Origin: Tetrastigma voinierianum
Lineage: Eukaryota > Streptophyta > Magnoliopsida > Vitales > Vitaceae
Assembly (NCBI GenBank): GCA_016808115.1
Contig: JAEQBH010009445.1
Span: 62,001-126,000, forward strand
Reading direction: 5' to 3'
Length of the DNA stretch: 64,000 nucleotides
Shown: piece after piece, positions 9,150-21,611 of the stretch
Layout: every line of letters starts with the position of its first letter
How positions within the stretch are numbered: the stretch's first letter is position 1
Position numbers and translations under genes: made by a program
Notes under the pieces: model-generated
What the model was told of the DNA's origin: nothing
Seen by the model: only the letters and a program-made list of their open reading frames with translations
The model's database searches: none

Positions 9150-10904
9150 TGATTAATGCCCCGAAGTGCAATTTTAGACACATATTAGATAGGTTTTGAG
9201 TGCTTTGTACATTAATCATGTCATTATACCAATTGAAGTGTTCTAGTCTTAGTAACACTTATGCCATTTAGAGGGAGTATTTTTGGCTGTTTTGCGAGGC
9301 TTTTGCGCACTTTGGAGTTCAATGTCGAGATAAATGACGAATCATGAGTTTGAACTCAAGTCTACGGCCATGATATTGAGAATCAATGAAAACCAAAGGC
9401 AAAATGAAGAAAATGTGATGCGGAGTTGAAGGCAGAGCCAATCACGGTGAAGGATCATAATTTGGAATTTTAAACTGAAAGCTTGCGAAAATTTTCGCTA
9501 GGATACTTGAAAATTTCGCAACCATGGCGAAAGTTGCGCTTACCAACGAAAACACCAAGAATTCGCTAGACCCATCCCAATTTACATTCTTAACTTGTTC
9601 CTTAGCGAAAAAACCTGATTTCGCTACACACAAAATTTATTAAAAGCAGCGAAATTTCGCTATGTGAAATTTTCCATCCTTAAGCGAAAATTTCATGTTT
9701 TGGCTGACACGATGATTTAAGCTAGTTAGCGAAATTCACCGACCTAAGCGAAAATTGATGCCTCGTCATGCTTTGTAATTAATGCCCGAACCGCCTCGAG
9801 CTTGGTGTATTACTTAATTGTCATCCCGATAGCAGCGATTTCGCCGTTTTTTGGTATTTTTCATACCTTGAGGAGAATTTATATAAGCCTCACTTGTTTG
9901 TAACTGTGTGGAACATTAGGAGGAACAATTTGGAGAAGATATTTTTGTAAGTTTTTATTTTTGTAAATAAAATCTTTTATTTTAGGTTTTGCTTTTATTT
10001 CTTTTCTCTCTTCTCTCTCTTCTTTCTCTCCCTTTCTCGGCTGCCAAACACACGTCTTGAGGATGACAACTCAAGAGATGCTTGCTAAAGCCTCCTTTCT
10101 TTGAAGAGGAAGGAAGCTAGCTTGGTGGTGGGGCATATGCATGTTGTCCTCTTGTATTAAAAGCTACAGGTAGTGTATTTATGGCTCTTATTCTCAAAAC
10201 TTAGTTGCATAACATGGGATGTTATTGATTTGGCCAATACTCTCCATGCTTTAGAGTATTTGTTCTTTAGATGGTTTACGAGCCTGCGAGATAATATTTA
10301 CATGTTAGGGTTCTTAATTAGGGTTAAATAACATTCTTTGTGTACAGCAGCCAGCTCTCTCCATGCTTTAGAGGATACGAGTCTTTCGAATTGAGAGATG
10401 CCTTGTTGTTCTTTAGATGGTCTTTCTGAGCCCTACAAAATGATAATTAGATATTGGGTTTTAAACTAAAAGGGGGCCATAACTGCATGCTACGTATTGA
10501 CTCAAATAGGGAGATGTTTCATAGTTGAGAGTTTGCTAGTTCATCGTCCAGAAGTTATGCCATGGACTATATGTTGCATGTCATACGAGAGATAAAACGA
10601 GGACACTTGTTTGCTACCCCAACTTGCCAGGTTAGTGACCTAATTCTTGAAGTTAACTTTTCACCTTTTTAATTTCGGTTTACGGTTTCTCGGTTTTTCA
10701 ACTTCATGCCTTTGTTTTTTGAAACCCGATTCCAAAGTCCAAGTAGAAAGCCTTACCTTCGTGCACTTATGCAGACCATTTCTAGGATGAGAAACCCATC
10801 TAAAGTGTTATTTTAGACCACTATCTGCGTTGGCTTGACTACGACGATGGGAGAACAGGTATATAAATATTGTTGATTCATTTCGGCTGCGTAGCCTGAA
10901 TCAA
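9150..10904 (+). repeat. 5' LTR of element A (Athila family 1)
   Basis: Begins TGATTAATGCCC-like and ends just before a TGGCGC primer-binding site. It aligns along its length with 27,976-29,722 and, inverted, with 13,652-15,298. Landmarks in order: clusters of GCGAAA/TTTCGC half-sites (9,470-9,760), a TATATAAG box at 9,890, a T-rich stretch with TTTCTCTCTTC motifs, and an internally duplicated block carrying CTCCATGCTTTAG and TTCTTTAGATGGT (about 10,240-10,460). Confidence 0.88.
9890..9897 (+). promoter_or_regulatory. LTR TATA box (element A 5' LTR)
   Basis: TATATAAG sits downstream of the U3-like half-site clusters, in the same relative place in every family-1 LTR of the window (for example 28,699-28,706 and, inverted, 14,654-14,661 and 22,932-22,939). 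Confidence 0.6.
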
Positions 10905-10905
10905 A

Positions 10906-10925
10906 TGGCGCGTTCTGCTTAGGAT
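10906..10925 (+). other. Primer-binding site, element A (tRNA-Asp type, degraded)
   Basis: TGGCGC starts two bases after the LTR end and is followed by a GGATGGTGCCAAACT leader. The better copy in element B reads TGGCGCCGCTGTCGG. Athila elements use tRNA-Asp, whose complement starts TGGCGCCGTTGCCGG; this copy is damaged after six bases. Confidence 0.55.
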
Positions 10926-11199
10926 GGTGCCAAACTCACGTGGTAAGGATTGAAGGTACTTGTGATCCACATCACAGAGTGGTAACCTTTTTACCTCTTT
11001 TGCAAGTTCGATTCTTGAGGCTGCCCGGTTGCTTCACTTTGCATTAAGCTACCTTTGTTTGATTCGATTTTTCATTCCGGTCAGTTTTATTGTTTCGTTA
11101 ATTTAATCTTTTGCAAGTTGTTTGTTGCTCTTTGTTGTCTCTACAATGAATTTGTAGCAGTGTTCATCTGTGATGGGATAGAACCACGTGGTGATTTGA

Positions 11200-12950
11200 A
11201 TAGGATTAGTACCATGACTTGACTGGCTAGTGAGGTTAGTGTACCAAGCGATACCATGGATCCCATACGAGGAACAACGAGTCAACCCGGGAACCCTATG
11301 AATCAAATACATATAGAACCATGAGGATCACATCCACCCTCACAGAGTTAGTGCCCACGTCTGTATGCATCCCTCACATTGAAGAAGTAGCGGTGAGGCC
11401 ATATTTGGTACCTCTGCTCCCCCGCGTATCATGGTATGGAAAATGAAATCCATACACTCATATTAGGGATTTTGAGGAGGTTTGTACTACCTTCGAGGAA
11501 GGTATGATGGACATGGATTTGCGAAGCTAAAGGCATTTCCATTGACTCTAAGGGCTGAGGCGAGATGTGAAACCGACTCATTGAGACTGGAACCATAAGA
11601 AATTGGGTATTTGCCGTGAATTCTTGAAAAGTTCTTGACACTCAGGCTAATAGCCCGAAAAGCCAATTTATACCTTTCTGCGACTCGGGATGGTGAGAGT
11701 TTTACGGTGTTAGAGGAGAGATTTATGAAACCATCGGTGCATGTCACACCATGGGTTTGACACATGGATGTTGGTTAACCGCCCCCTATGGTGGTATGTC
11801 TCCTGCCATGAGGCAGCTCTTAGAAACCATGTGTGGGGGAGACTTTTTAAGCCAGGCTTATCTGGTGAAGCCATGGATTTCTTAAATTACGTGGCTGAAA
11901 CTACAAGGGTTGGGATGAGCTTAACCACACAGAGAAGCGGATAGGATGAAACCGCGATCTGACGAAGGGGTGGATGTATGCCTTTGCACGAAGACATAGA
12001 AATGAGAGCTAGGATTTCCAGCCTAGCCGGAGGAGGTAGAGAGGAGCTTGAAGGCAAACAGCTCGAGGTGCATGCGTGGTAGAAAATCCTACCACCGTTC
12101 GATCTTGCACGTTCCATTCTGCTTAATGACAGTCCACATGGCCCGCTCTTGGTGAAGGATTTGATGGTCGAATGTTGCAAATACTGTAGGACAATACAAA
12201 TACAAACAATCCAATACTCCATATGGTAATACCTACAATTCCAATTAGAATCACCTGCAACCTAGCATGGAGACCAGCCCCCTGTTTATGTACCCCGGTG
12301 CGAGCTTCCAGGTTGGTTTCCCTCACGATCCACAACCAGAAACCACCATCCTCTTCTCCGATCAAAACCAAGCCATATTGAATTTGGTAAGGTGGTGGGC
12401 AGCTTTTGTTGAGGAACAAAAGGAATCAATGTGCAAGCGCTGAAGGATTGATGCGTAGAGTACAGAATAAGAATAGATGGGCTTGAGAGCAATCTCGGCG
12501 AAAATTGATAACTTCTGATATTCAATCACCAAGATTAACAAGTTGCTAAGAAGTCTGAGAAAGGGAGGGTTTCCACATCACAAACAGTTCAAATCTAAAG
12601 GAATTCATGAGTGGGGATCATCTAATAATTCGGGAATGGATGAGGTTAAGGCCATGGCATCACCACGAAGTGGAAAAGTTGATCGGCTATGCAGGCACAT
12701 TTGAAAAACCTGGGCGGGGAGAAGAATTGCAACTTGAGCATATTCTCCTAGAGGAGGATTCAATGAAATCCCCGCCTTACCACCTCCATTTTCCTGGCTT
12801 AACGAGAAGTAAGAAGAAGGCATCTCAGTGACGAGCATTCTTGAGGTATTAAAGTAGTGGAGGTTAACATTACCTTTCTTGGACCTAATTAAACAAGTTC
12901 TTTTTGCCTATGCAAAATTTTTGAAAGATCTTTGCACAATTAAGAAGGGA
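11200..12950 (+). pseudogene. Athila gag remnant, element A
   Basis: Capsid precursor fossil. Plus-strand pieces: MRITSTLTELVPT (about 11,320), NPYTHIRDFEEVCTTFEEG then MMDMDL (about 11,450-11,520), HGFDTWMLVN (about 11,750), EAMDFLNYVAETTR (about 11,870-11,915), and the gag-protease linker PPFSWLNEK...FAYAKFLKDLCT (about 12,780-12,940). These match the Athila gag blocks (PYxHIRxFEEVC, the WxxxxFYDGL region, EAxDFLxYVAE, FLKDLC). The NC zinc knuckle is not recognisable. The fossil spans all three plus frames with many stops. Confidence 0.78.
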
Positions 12951-13039
12951 TTAGGCATTGAGAAAGCATTTTCTCCACTTTGAGGCATATCGGTGCCATA
13001 ATCAGAAAGCAAATGCCTGTAATCTGAAGATCCTGGATC

Positions 13040-13645
13040 TCCTTACACAATTTAATTGAATATTGGTGGGAATTGCATAGAAAAGTCCTTGCTTGATTTA
13101 GAGACCAGTGTGAACCTAATGCGAGTATTCGGTATACAAGCGGCTAGGTTTAGGTGAGACATAAACCTACCAGCATCACCTCTCATTGGTAGATAGATAA
13201 AGTGAAATCCACTTTAAGGGGATAGTTGAGGATGTCTTAGTGAAGATAGACAAATTCTGCGGTAGATTTTTGTAGTACTTGACAGACAATTGCTAGTGAA
13301 CCCGATCATGTACCAATCATCTTAGGGAGAAGACCATTTAAGCCCACTTTGCCGATCACGATAATAAATTGGGAATGGAGTTATGCAATTAGCCCAGTAA
13401 CATGACCATGGAGTTGAATATTTTTCATTTGAACAACAAACATGAGTTGCTAGAAATTGAAAATCAAATTTATGATGAGGTTGTTTCAATTGATCAGTGT
13501 GTAGGAAAACACAGTGTCCAGGAAATGCAAGGAGTGATCAGCCAAGAAAAAAAAGAGATATTGATCTTGCCATCGACACGGCTATGACGATTGCTTTCGA
13601 TTCAACGATGCGTCAGCGAGGAGCGGATCGACAATTGGTCACCCA
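13040..13645 (+). pseudogene. Athila aspartic protease remnant, element A
   Basis: Follows gag in the same orientation. A degraded active-site region LLDLETSVNLM (about 13,090-13,120; DxG become DLE) leads to a later open run MTMELNIFHLNNKHELLEIE (from 13,402), which parallels MTLELNIFHM of element B at about 19,510-19,540. The reading stops where B's LTR begins at 13,652, so A's RT and integrase are missing from this side. Confidence 0.68.
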
Positions 13646-13651
13646 AGCATT

Positions 13652-15298
13652 TGGATTCGTACCACGGTAAAGGTGAAATTTGAATCCAACAATATTTATA
13701 TGCACAAGTTCACTCCCTCTGCTTGGTAGTCGACTCTTTGCCAGTGTAGTGATCTGAGGTGGAACAGGATGGGTTTTCATCACAGAAATGGTTTTGCATA
13801 AGTCTTTGGCAGTGAGCTTTCTGCTTGGACTCTTTGGGTGGGTTTCAAAAGCGATTGGGCGTAGAAGTTGAAAAGCCCGAGAGCGTAAGCGAGGGTCAAA
13901 AGGTGAAAAAGTTAACTTTGAAGAATTAGGTCCACTAACAGCAGGTTAGGGCAAACAAGTGTCTCGGGTTTTATCCTCGCGTTATGACATGCTTATAGTC
14001 CATGGCATAGCAGGATCTATAAACTAACAGCAAACCTCACCCGTAAACATCTCTGTTTGAGTCAATACAGGTATGCAGTTATGGCCCCTTTTAGTTTAAA
14101 ACCTAACATTCAATTATCATTTTAGAGGCTCGTAAAGACCATCTAAAGAACAACGATTGCATCTCTCACCGAACGCGCATCCTAAAGCATGGAGTATTAG
14201 CGAAATAATAGCGATGCATGTTATTTAACCCTATTTGAAGAACCACAACATGTAAATATTATCTCGAGGCTCGTAAAAACCATCTAAAAACAACAGTCCT
14301 AAAGCATGAAGTATTAGCCAAATCAATAACATCCCATGTTGTGCAACTAAGTTTTGAGAATAAGAGCCATAAATACAGCTATCGTAGCTTTTAATACAAG
14401 AGGGCAACATGCATATGCCCGCCACGAAGCTAGCTTCATATAACTGCAAGAAAGGCTTAGCGAAGCATCTCTTGAGTTGTCATCCTCAAGAGAGTGTTTG
14501 GCAGCCGAGAAAGGAGAGAAAGAAAGAGAGAGAAGAGAAAGAAAGCAAAACCTAAAATAAAAGACTTTATTTACAAAAATAAAAACTTACAAAAATATCT
14601 TCTTCTCAGATTGTTACTCCCCAATGTTCACACATGTTACAAAACAAGAGGGGCTTATATAGGCCTCCTCAAGGTATGAAAATACCAAAAAACCTATGAA
14701 ATTGGCTAAGTTATTGGACAATTAAGTAATACACCAAGTTTGGAGGCGGTTTGACATTAATTACAAAGCATGTGAGGCATCGATTTTATTGGGTGGGAAT
14801 TTCGCTAAGCTAGCGAAATTCTTGTGTGTAAGCAGTCGAGTTCGCTAAGGAGCAGTCTTGCTTGAGAATTGGGATGGAGTCTAAGCGAAATTTGGTGTTT
14901 TCGCTAAGGTTGAAATTTTCGCTAAGGTTGCGAAATTTTCGCAATCCTAGCGAAAATTCATGACTTAGCAATTCAACTTTATTTGATTCCTTCATTTTGC
15001 GTGCCTCTGTCTTCAAGCGCATCACATTTTCTTCATTTTGCCTTGGTTTTCTCATTGATTCTTGGGGTGATTGATGGTACGAGACTTGAGTTCAAACTTC
15101 ATGATTCGTCATTTATCTACGACATTGAACTCCAAGGAGTCTTGCAGCCTGCCGAAACAGCGAAAATACCCTCAAATGGCATAAGTGTTACTAAGAAGAC
15201 TAGAACACTTCAGTGAACAAATGACATGATTAATGTACAAAAGCACTCAAAACCTATCTAATATAGGGTTCAAAATTGCACTTTTTGGGCATTAATCA
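13652..15298 (-). repeat. 3' LTR of element B
   Basis: Left end TGGATTCGTAC, right end ...GGGCATTAATCA, which is TGATTAATGCCC on the minus strand. It aligns inverted with A's LTRs. It holds the minus-strand TATATAAG at 14,654-14,661 and the GCGAAA cluster at 14,800-14,960, and is somewhat shorter than A's LTRs (1,647 against about 1,750 bp). Confidence 0.88.
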
Positions 15299-15311
15299 CA
15301 CCCCCCCAACC
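15299..15311 (-). other. Polypurine tract of element B
   Basis: Minus strand GGTTGGGGGGGTG directly precedes the LTR start TGATTAATG. The same arrangement occurs at 27,964-27,975 in A, so this is the plus-strand priming tract. Confidence 0.75.
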
Positions 15312-16300
15312 AAAACATTGCTAGTCCCTTAGCAATGCAAAATTAAAAGGAGATGCATGTGGTGATTTTCAAAAAGATTATGATTCAAAAAGGTTGATGT
15401 ACTTATACACAATACTTTAAGCGAACATTTGACATCAAAATTTTAAAACATATATGAAGAACCAAATCCATACGAGAACAATTCTATGTCAATATTGGTT
15501 CCATGATTCTCAACTTGGATTTCCTAAGTCTAATTATTCTTGGAATCGGACTAAGTGATAAAGTGTAAATTTGTTCGCCACTGACCTAGCACTAACATGG
15601 CGCTAAATTTGTTGAACAACCTAGATAGGGCTAGTTACACTTCTTTTTCGCTTTGTCTTTGTAGGATGCAATGCTTAAAATTCGACTTCATCAAGGTCGT
15701 GTAGCGAGGTCCACCGATGACTCAAACCCACTTAAGGTTTAGAGGCGTCGGCAAAGAGATCGCTTGACCACTAACTCTAAAAAGGCTTCATCCCGGACTC
15801 GAATGACTTGAAAATTAAGCACCCACAGAATCATTAAACTACCTATCCACCCATGCTTGAACACAAAATCGATGACTCGGTAATTAAGGCTTAGGGCATC
15901 GGGTTTCAAAACTTCGCCATACCTGGGCCAGGTGCTCGGGTTTAAAGCAAAATTCCTGACTTTATTTTTCTTTTCTTCTTTTCTTTTTCTTTTTCTTCTT
16001 GCTTTTTCTTTTCTTTTCTTTTTCTTTTCCTTTTTTTTGGAAGACAACATTTAATTAACTGGAAATATGGGTAACTCGAAACTATCCTGAGTAGCCAACA
16101 TACCTAAGGCGAAATTTGTCTGTGAAAGAATTACACAATTTCCTGACCTATAAGAACAATGCAGGTGCGGTGTGTGAATTAGCATACAAGGGGAAATTTC
16201 AAGTTGAGCATACGGGAACTGTGACTGACCAAAATTTAGTTCAAGCATGGAATTTGTCCTAGCATATAGGTGAAAACATGATGATTCAATCATCCAGCTT
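15312..16300 (-). other. 3' untranslated region of element B
   Basis: Non-coding. It aligns inverted with A's 3' UTR (26,980-27,963), including a purine-rich AAGAAAAAG tract (15,965-16,040 here, 27,218-27,290 in A). Confidence 0.7.
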
Positions 16301-16302
16301 AT

Positions 16303-16375
16303 AACAATTCAATTGTCCAGTTTGTAGCAATTCAATTGTCCAATTTGTAGCAATTCAATTGTCGATTGAAAGAAA
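16303..16375 (-). repeat. 23-bp tandem repeat in B's 3' UTR
   Basis: Three copies built on GGACAATTGAATTGCTACAA (minus strand). Four copies lie at the same place in A (26,865-26,955). Copy number differs between otherwise homologous UTRs. Confidence 0.7.
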
Positions 16376-16399
16376 AACTTTGTTACATGGCAAAACCAA

Positions 16400-17515
16400 A
16401 ACATGATATGTACAATTACCTTTAACCAGCTCCCCAAGTATGGTGAGGGTGTAGGCTCGGGAGGATCAATGGAGAATTTCTTCCGCGCTGGCACCTTGCC
16501 TACGCAAGGTTTCACTCTTTGTCCATTGACTTTAAACACCTTGTTATCATGCGGATTGATTAAATCTTTGAGCAGATTGGGATATGCACGTTGTTGGACT
16601 ATGAATGGACACGTCCATCGTGACTTGAGCTTGCACGATCGTGGGTTTGGATATATAAAAGAACTTGGTCTCTCTTTTTAAAATCCTTCACGGTTGTATT
16701 CGATCGTGTTCGCCATCTTTTAAGATTTTTCCTTTGCAATCTTCGAATTCAAATGGGCATCATTCCGTATTTCTTCCAATTCATTGAGATCAAGGAACCT
16801 CTTGACTCCGGCTTTACTTAAATCCAAATTCAGCTTCTTAATTGCCCACCATGCTTTGTACTCGATCTCATTTGGTGACACGCCTTACCATAGACCCGAT
16901 CGATGGGGGGACATTCGAGTTGTCCAGAAGGCGTGCAGTAAGCCGCAGGATCAAGCGGTTTGATAGACCAATCTTTCTGTTGAATTCTTACCTTCATTAG
17001 AATGGTCTTGATCTCCACATTGGCAAGTTCTACTTGACCACTTGTTTGAGATAAGTAAGGGGTGGCCACTTTGTATTTCACACCATATTTAGCCATGAGG
17101 TTTTCAAATGGTTTATTACGAGAAATGAGAACCTCCATCACTAATAATGGTTTGAACCCCGGCTTGGAAAAGATGTTGGCTTTCAAAAATTTAATTACCT
17201 CTCTGTCATTGGTTTTTTGCGGGAGTGTGACCCCGTTTGGAGACATAGTCTACTCACGCCCAAAATGTACATATTACCATATAGCGGGGAAAAGGTCCCA
17301 TAAAATCGTGCCCACATCGAATAATTCAACAACTAAAATTGGGTTCAAAAGAGCATCATATGTGACGAGCGACTTCCCAAGCCTTTGGCATTTGTCACAT
17401 ACGGCACATTTGTTTGTGCTTCCTTGAATAAGGAGGCCGATAGAAACCGGCGTAGCACAGCCGATTCTTTGTTTACGGGGAAGCAAAATGTCCACCACAA
17501 GCACTCTCATGGCAG
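16400..17515 (-). pseudogene. Athila integrase remnant, element B
   Basis: Order on the minus strand: a zinc-binding remnant with HCHESACGGHF and a CDKCQRLGK block (about 17,380-17,515), a core with FMGPFP, DYVSK, IISDGGSHF (about 17,120-17,140), KVATPYLSQTSGQVELAN (about 17,020-17,080), VYGKACH and EIEYKAWWAIKKLNLDLSKAG (about 16,800-16,860), then NGQRVKPCVG near the end (about 16,500). These are the Athila integrase signatures, including the central catalytic Asp region (ISDGG) and the E of GQVE. Three frames and several stops. The C-terminus joins non-coding 3' UTR directly. Confidence 0.85.
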
Positions 17516-18060
17516 TGGTTTAAAATTCCTTGCTGCTCCTCCTCAGGTACACATTTCACGATGATTTGATATGCACAGTGTTAAATAGGAAAGGCTCTTC
17601 CCGTAATAGGAATGGATTTTAGCAAAAATATTTCCTATCATGTCCTTTCCACTTTCGGTGGGATTTCTCTGTGGTGAGGAAGTGGCAATGTGAGCATACC
17701 GAGGAGCTTTCTCAAGCGCATTAAGGATTCTTGAAATTCATCATTAATAGTTGAATTGTGAGTGTCGTGGGCTATAGTTAACCTTAAACCAGATGATCTG
17801 CCGCCCACATTTCCACCGCTTTCTTATCTCTTGTTGCAAGTTGAACTCTGAAGTAGCGAACCAACGGATGAGTCTTGCTTTTGCATTTTGTTTGGTTAAG
17901 AGATATTTCAAGCGAATGATGCGTAAAAATGACTATATCGGCCCGACCAAGTATGCTCGAATTTATCTAGGGCATACGCCCCGCGCCCGGCGACTCTTTC
18001 TCATGGTGGTATAATTCCTGCATTAGCTTTATTCAGGTTTTGCTTGCATAATACACCACA
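17516..18060 (-). pseudogene. RNase H remnant, element B
   Basis: Minus-strand fragments VVYYASKT (about 18,040-18,060), ADIVIFTHHSLE (about 17,925-17,960) and RDKKAVEMWAADHL (about 17,790-17,830) match the gypsy RNase H blocks VVYYASRTL, IVFTDHSALKYL and DKKGxENxVADHLSR. The Asp of the TDH block has become His. It directly follows RT as expected. Confidence 0.78.
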
Positions 18061-19120
18061 TGAGGTTTCCCATCTTCTCTTTGGTAGTCTTTTGCTCCTA
18101 TAGCAAGATCACTCGCATCACACATCACCTCAAATGGTAACTGCCAATTAGGTGCTCGAACTATTAGACGTGGTCAAATGAAATTCCAGGTTCTTCAAAA
18201 CTCTTTTGGCAATTTTCTCCCAAACGAATTTGGCATCCTTCTCCAAGAAGCTTGTGCGGGGGTTTAGCAATTTGGAAAAATCTTTAATGGCAGTCGGTTG
18301 AAGCACAGGAATTGTCTAATTGTTCTCACATTTGTTGGGGCGCAATTTGGAAATAATGTCGACCTTTGCTTTATCAACTTCCAATGCCCCTGCTGAAATA
18401 ATGTGCCCCATGCAATTCCTTGGTTTTACCACATAAATGGCATTTCTCGATTAAAAGCACAAATTATTCTCTATGCACCTCGCAAAGATGGCTTCCAAAT
18501 TGGTTAAGCATTCTTCAAAATCACCCCCGTATCGTGATATCATCCATGTATACCTCCGTTATAAGCTCTACCATGTCCTTTGAACATGCGAGCATACATG
18601 TTGAAAAGTGGCTGGGGCGTACAAAGCCCAAAGGCATCCTCCTATAATATACGTGCGAATGGACAAGTAAAGCAGTGCTCACGGGTCTTACGGGCGAATT
18701 TATCTGGAAGTACCGATACCCGTCGAAAAGCAATAGAAGGGGTGTCGAAACTCTTTCGGGGAGTTGATCGATGAACGGCAATGGAAAGTGTCTTTTCGTG
18801 TCACCTCATTGAACCTTCTATAATCTATACACTCTCCAAGCGGTTGTAAGTCAGATGAACAATTCTTCCACCCTTCTCGTTTTCACCGAGTTGTTACTCC
18901 TGATTTCTTAGGCACCACCTGAGTTGGACTAACCCATGTGCTATCAGAAATGGGATAAATGATACTAGCTTGGAGTAATTTCAAGACCTCTATACGAACT
19001 ACTTCTTGTAGATGGGGATTCAACCTCAGTTGAAATTTTGCTAACGACTTTAGCCTCATACTACAAATAGATATGATGAGTCACGAATGGATGGGTTTAT
19101 GCGCTCCAGTCCAGAAATTT
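18061..19120 (-). pseudogene. Reverse transcriptase remnant, element B
   Basis: Fingers/palm pieces: ISDSTWVSPTQVVPKKSG (about 18,900-18,960), PLPFIDQLPERV (about 18,740-18,785), the MPLGFV block and TFSTCMLACSKDMVE (about 18,570-18,635), and the active site EVYMDDITI (about 18,535-18,560), so the catalytic Y-M-D-D is kept. The thumb follows with GHIISAGALEVDKAKVD (about 18,360-18,415) and LEKDAKFVWEKIAK (about 18,210-18,250). The frames break several times. Confidence 0.85.
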
Positions 19121-19479
19121 TCCATCCCGTACTTGCTTTATTCTTTTGAGAAGGTCACGGAGATTGTGCTTGTGCGGTGGTTATGATGGAAATCCCTGGC
19201 TGAGCCTTTTTCCATTTACTTCAAAATGCATACTTCATCCCGGCGGGGAGGGTTTGAGTTCTAGCTGTTGAGGTTCCTTGGGTTCATTACCAGTCAATAG
19301 AGGCAAGTTTTCTATTCTTCTTCTCGGTACCTGGCCCACTAGCTCCTTTCTTGAAATTCAGGATTGCTACAAGGCAATCGGATAACTCTGAAGTTAATAT
19401 ATCTCGCACTTGCTGTTGGTTAGCTTGTTCTTCCATAATGGTATCCCTAAAATCTGAGACTTCTTCAAAGTCATCCTCC

Positions 19480-20130
19480 TCAGAAATTGCATATGCCTTT
19501 ACCCATATGAAATATATTGAGTTCCAAGGTCATATTCAAATGTGAGTTGCATGACTCCATTAGGCAATTGATGATTGCATTTGGTAGCAATGGTCTCACA
19601 GCCTTAATTGGGCTTTGATTAGGTCCCCATTGCAAGCCCCGGTTTTGTATCAAGTACAACAAAATCTTGGATAGTAAATCACGTCACTGTGCAGAACATC
19701 CCCTCAATGGTTCCTTTTGGTATTTTAATAGACTGTCGTAGTGGCGAAAGTGTGATGGAAGTGGAGTTTCGGTTCACCCAGGCCCGATTGTTTGTACATA
19801 GAATATGGCACTTGATTCACAGCTCCCGGAGTCTAACAGTGCTTTCTCCATGGCTTGATGCCTCCAATATTCACCGAGATCGTAGGACATCCACGGATCT
19901 TTATACTTCACTTTGAGTCTTGCTCTCTATAATGGCACTAACTTGCTCGGTTGCAAAGGCCTTTTTATTTACATTGGAGACCCTTTTAGTGCATAAATCC
20001 TTTAAGAATTTTGCGTAGTAGGAACTGTTTAATCATATCGAGGAGAGGAATAATGCTTTCACTTGCTTAATACTTCCAACATTTACATTTGGTGAGCAAT
20101 TTGTTTCTTTCTTAAGAAGAACTCTTGGAA
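19480..20130 (-). pseudogene. Athila aspartic protease remnant, element B
   Basis: The catalytic motif ALLDSGS (minus strand, about 19,820-19,840) is preserved. It is followed by a GLGEPKLH-like flap region and ends with MTLELNIFHMGKGI (about 19,500-19,540). This domain would mature the Gag-Pol precursor. Stops interrupt it on both sides of the DSG. Between 19,121 and 19,479 lies a poorly conserved protease-RT linker in which I see no domain. Confidence 0.72.
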
Positions 20131-20139
20131 AGCGGAGGG

Positions 20140-21611
20140 TATTCTAATATTTATCTCTTCCTTCCATTCTTGTTCTTCTGATGTGGGTCGACCACTAATG
20201 GTGACTTGATGGCTTTTGTCACGTGGCTTTAATTCCTTTCCCGCCGTGAGTCACAAGCGCCTTAACTATGGAGTTTTTGCCTTTAAATCCTCAGGCCATT
20301 CTGTTTCATTACCACTTTCTGATATTGTTGTCCACTGGAAAGAAGCCTTCCCTTTTGAAGACTCTGCAAGCTGCTAGATTAGATAATTTTAAATTTCCGC
20401 ATGCATATTGTCCAATTTCTGTTGAGTGAACTTTCTCTTTGCTTCGAATTTTCTGACTAGTGTGGACGTTCAACACCTGTCTTCCTACGATATGCCACCG
20501 CACCTCAATTAGTTGCACATTCAGAGGAAGATAATGAGCATACATTGTTGTATTGAAGTCGAAATCGAATCTTTGCTTTATTATCTTAAAGGCGTATACA
20601 AGGGTTTGGATTTCCATGACAAATTTGGACAATTTCTCCAATTAGGAGTTATTGGTATACCATATGGAAGCATCATGGGTGGTTTATTTTGACTTATGGC
20701 ATGGGCATGGTCTTAGCGAGTGCTCCTCGGGGTAATTATTTGATTGAAAATTGAAACAGAAAATTGGGATGAAGATAACTCATTCTTGTGCATTTCATGC
20801 TGAGTTTTCATTTCAAATCATCGATCTTTGAGTTAAACTGATCGATTTTTTCATTTATCCCTATGTCTTGGAAAAATTATACTTGTCTCCTCCTTGAGTG
20901 ATTCAATGGCCCAGGTCTTTCAACTTCCTGGACTGGTTCATCCCAAGCTTTGGAGGTTTCGACTACATAGTTCAAAAATCCAAAGCTTCATGGATGTTTT
21001 ACTCAAAAGTTACCCCACACATAGTTTCAGCGAATTGTTTCATAGCGGGTGACATACCACCATAAAAATTGGTTCCTGACATCCATGTCAAAGCCATGGT
21101 GTGGACATGCACTGATGGTTTCCATAAATCTCTCCCAACCTTTGGTAAAATCTCTCACCATCTGAAATTTATAAAGATTTTGGTGCCTTTTCAAATTATT
21201 AGTCTTATGATCTTGAAAAACTTCTTGAATTCAGCTTGCGGCTGTTGATTTCTTAGTTCTAGGCCTCAATGAGTTGAAACCATATCTTAGCCTTGTCCTT
21301 TAGAGTCAATGGAAATGTCTTTAGCTTCGGCAAATCCATGTCCATCATACCTTCCTTGAAGGTAGTACAAACCTCTCAAAATCCCTAATATGAGTGTATG
21401 GATTTTCATTTTCCATACCATGATATGTGGGGAGTAGAGTGCAAATATGGCCTCCTTTGCTACTTCTTCGACGGGAGGGATGATACCGAGGATGGGGCAC
21501 TAACTCTGGGAGGGTGGATGTGATCCTCATGGTTCTGACATTTAGTTCATGGGGTTCTGGTTGACTACATTTGTTATCGGGTATGGGATCCATGGTATCG
21601 GTTGGTACCAT
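20140..21611 (-). pseudogene. Athila gag remnant, element B
   Basis: An 88-codon open run at the 5' end (to 21,611) reads VRTMRITSTLPELV and then ENPYTHIRDFERF, the same gag start as in element A (MRITSTLTELV, NPYTHIRDFEEV). Downstream the order matches A and D, but a zinc knuckle is not readable here. Heavily frameshifted beyond about 21,340. Confidence 0.72.
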
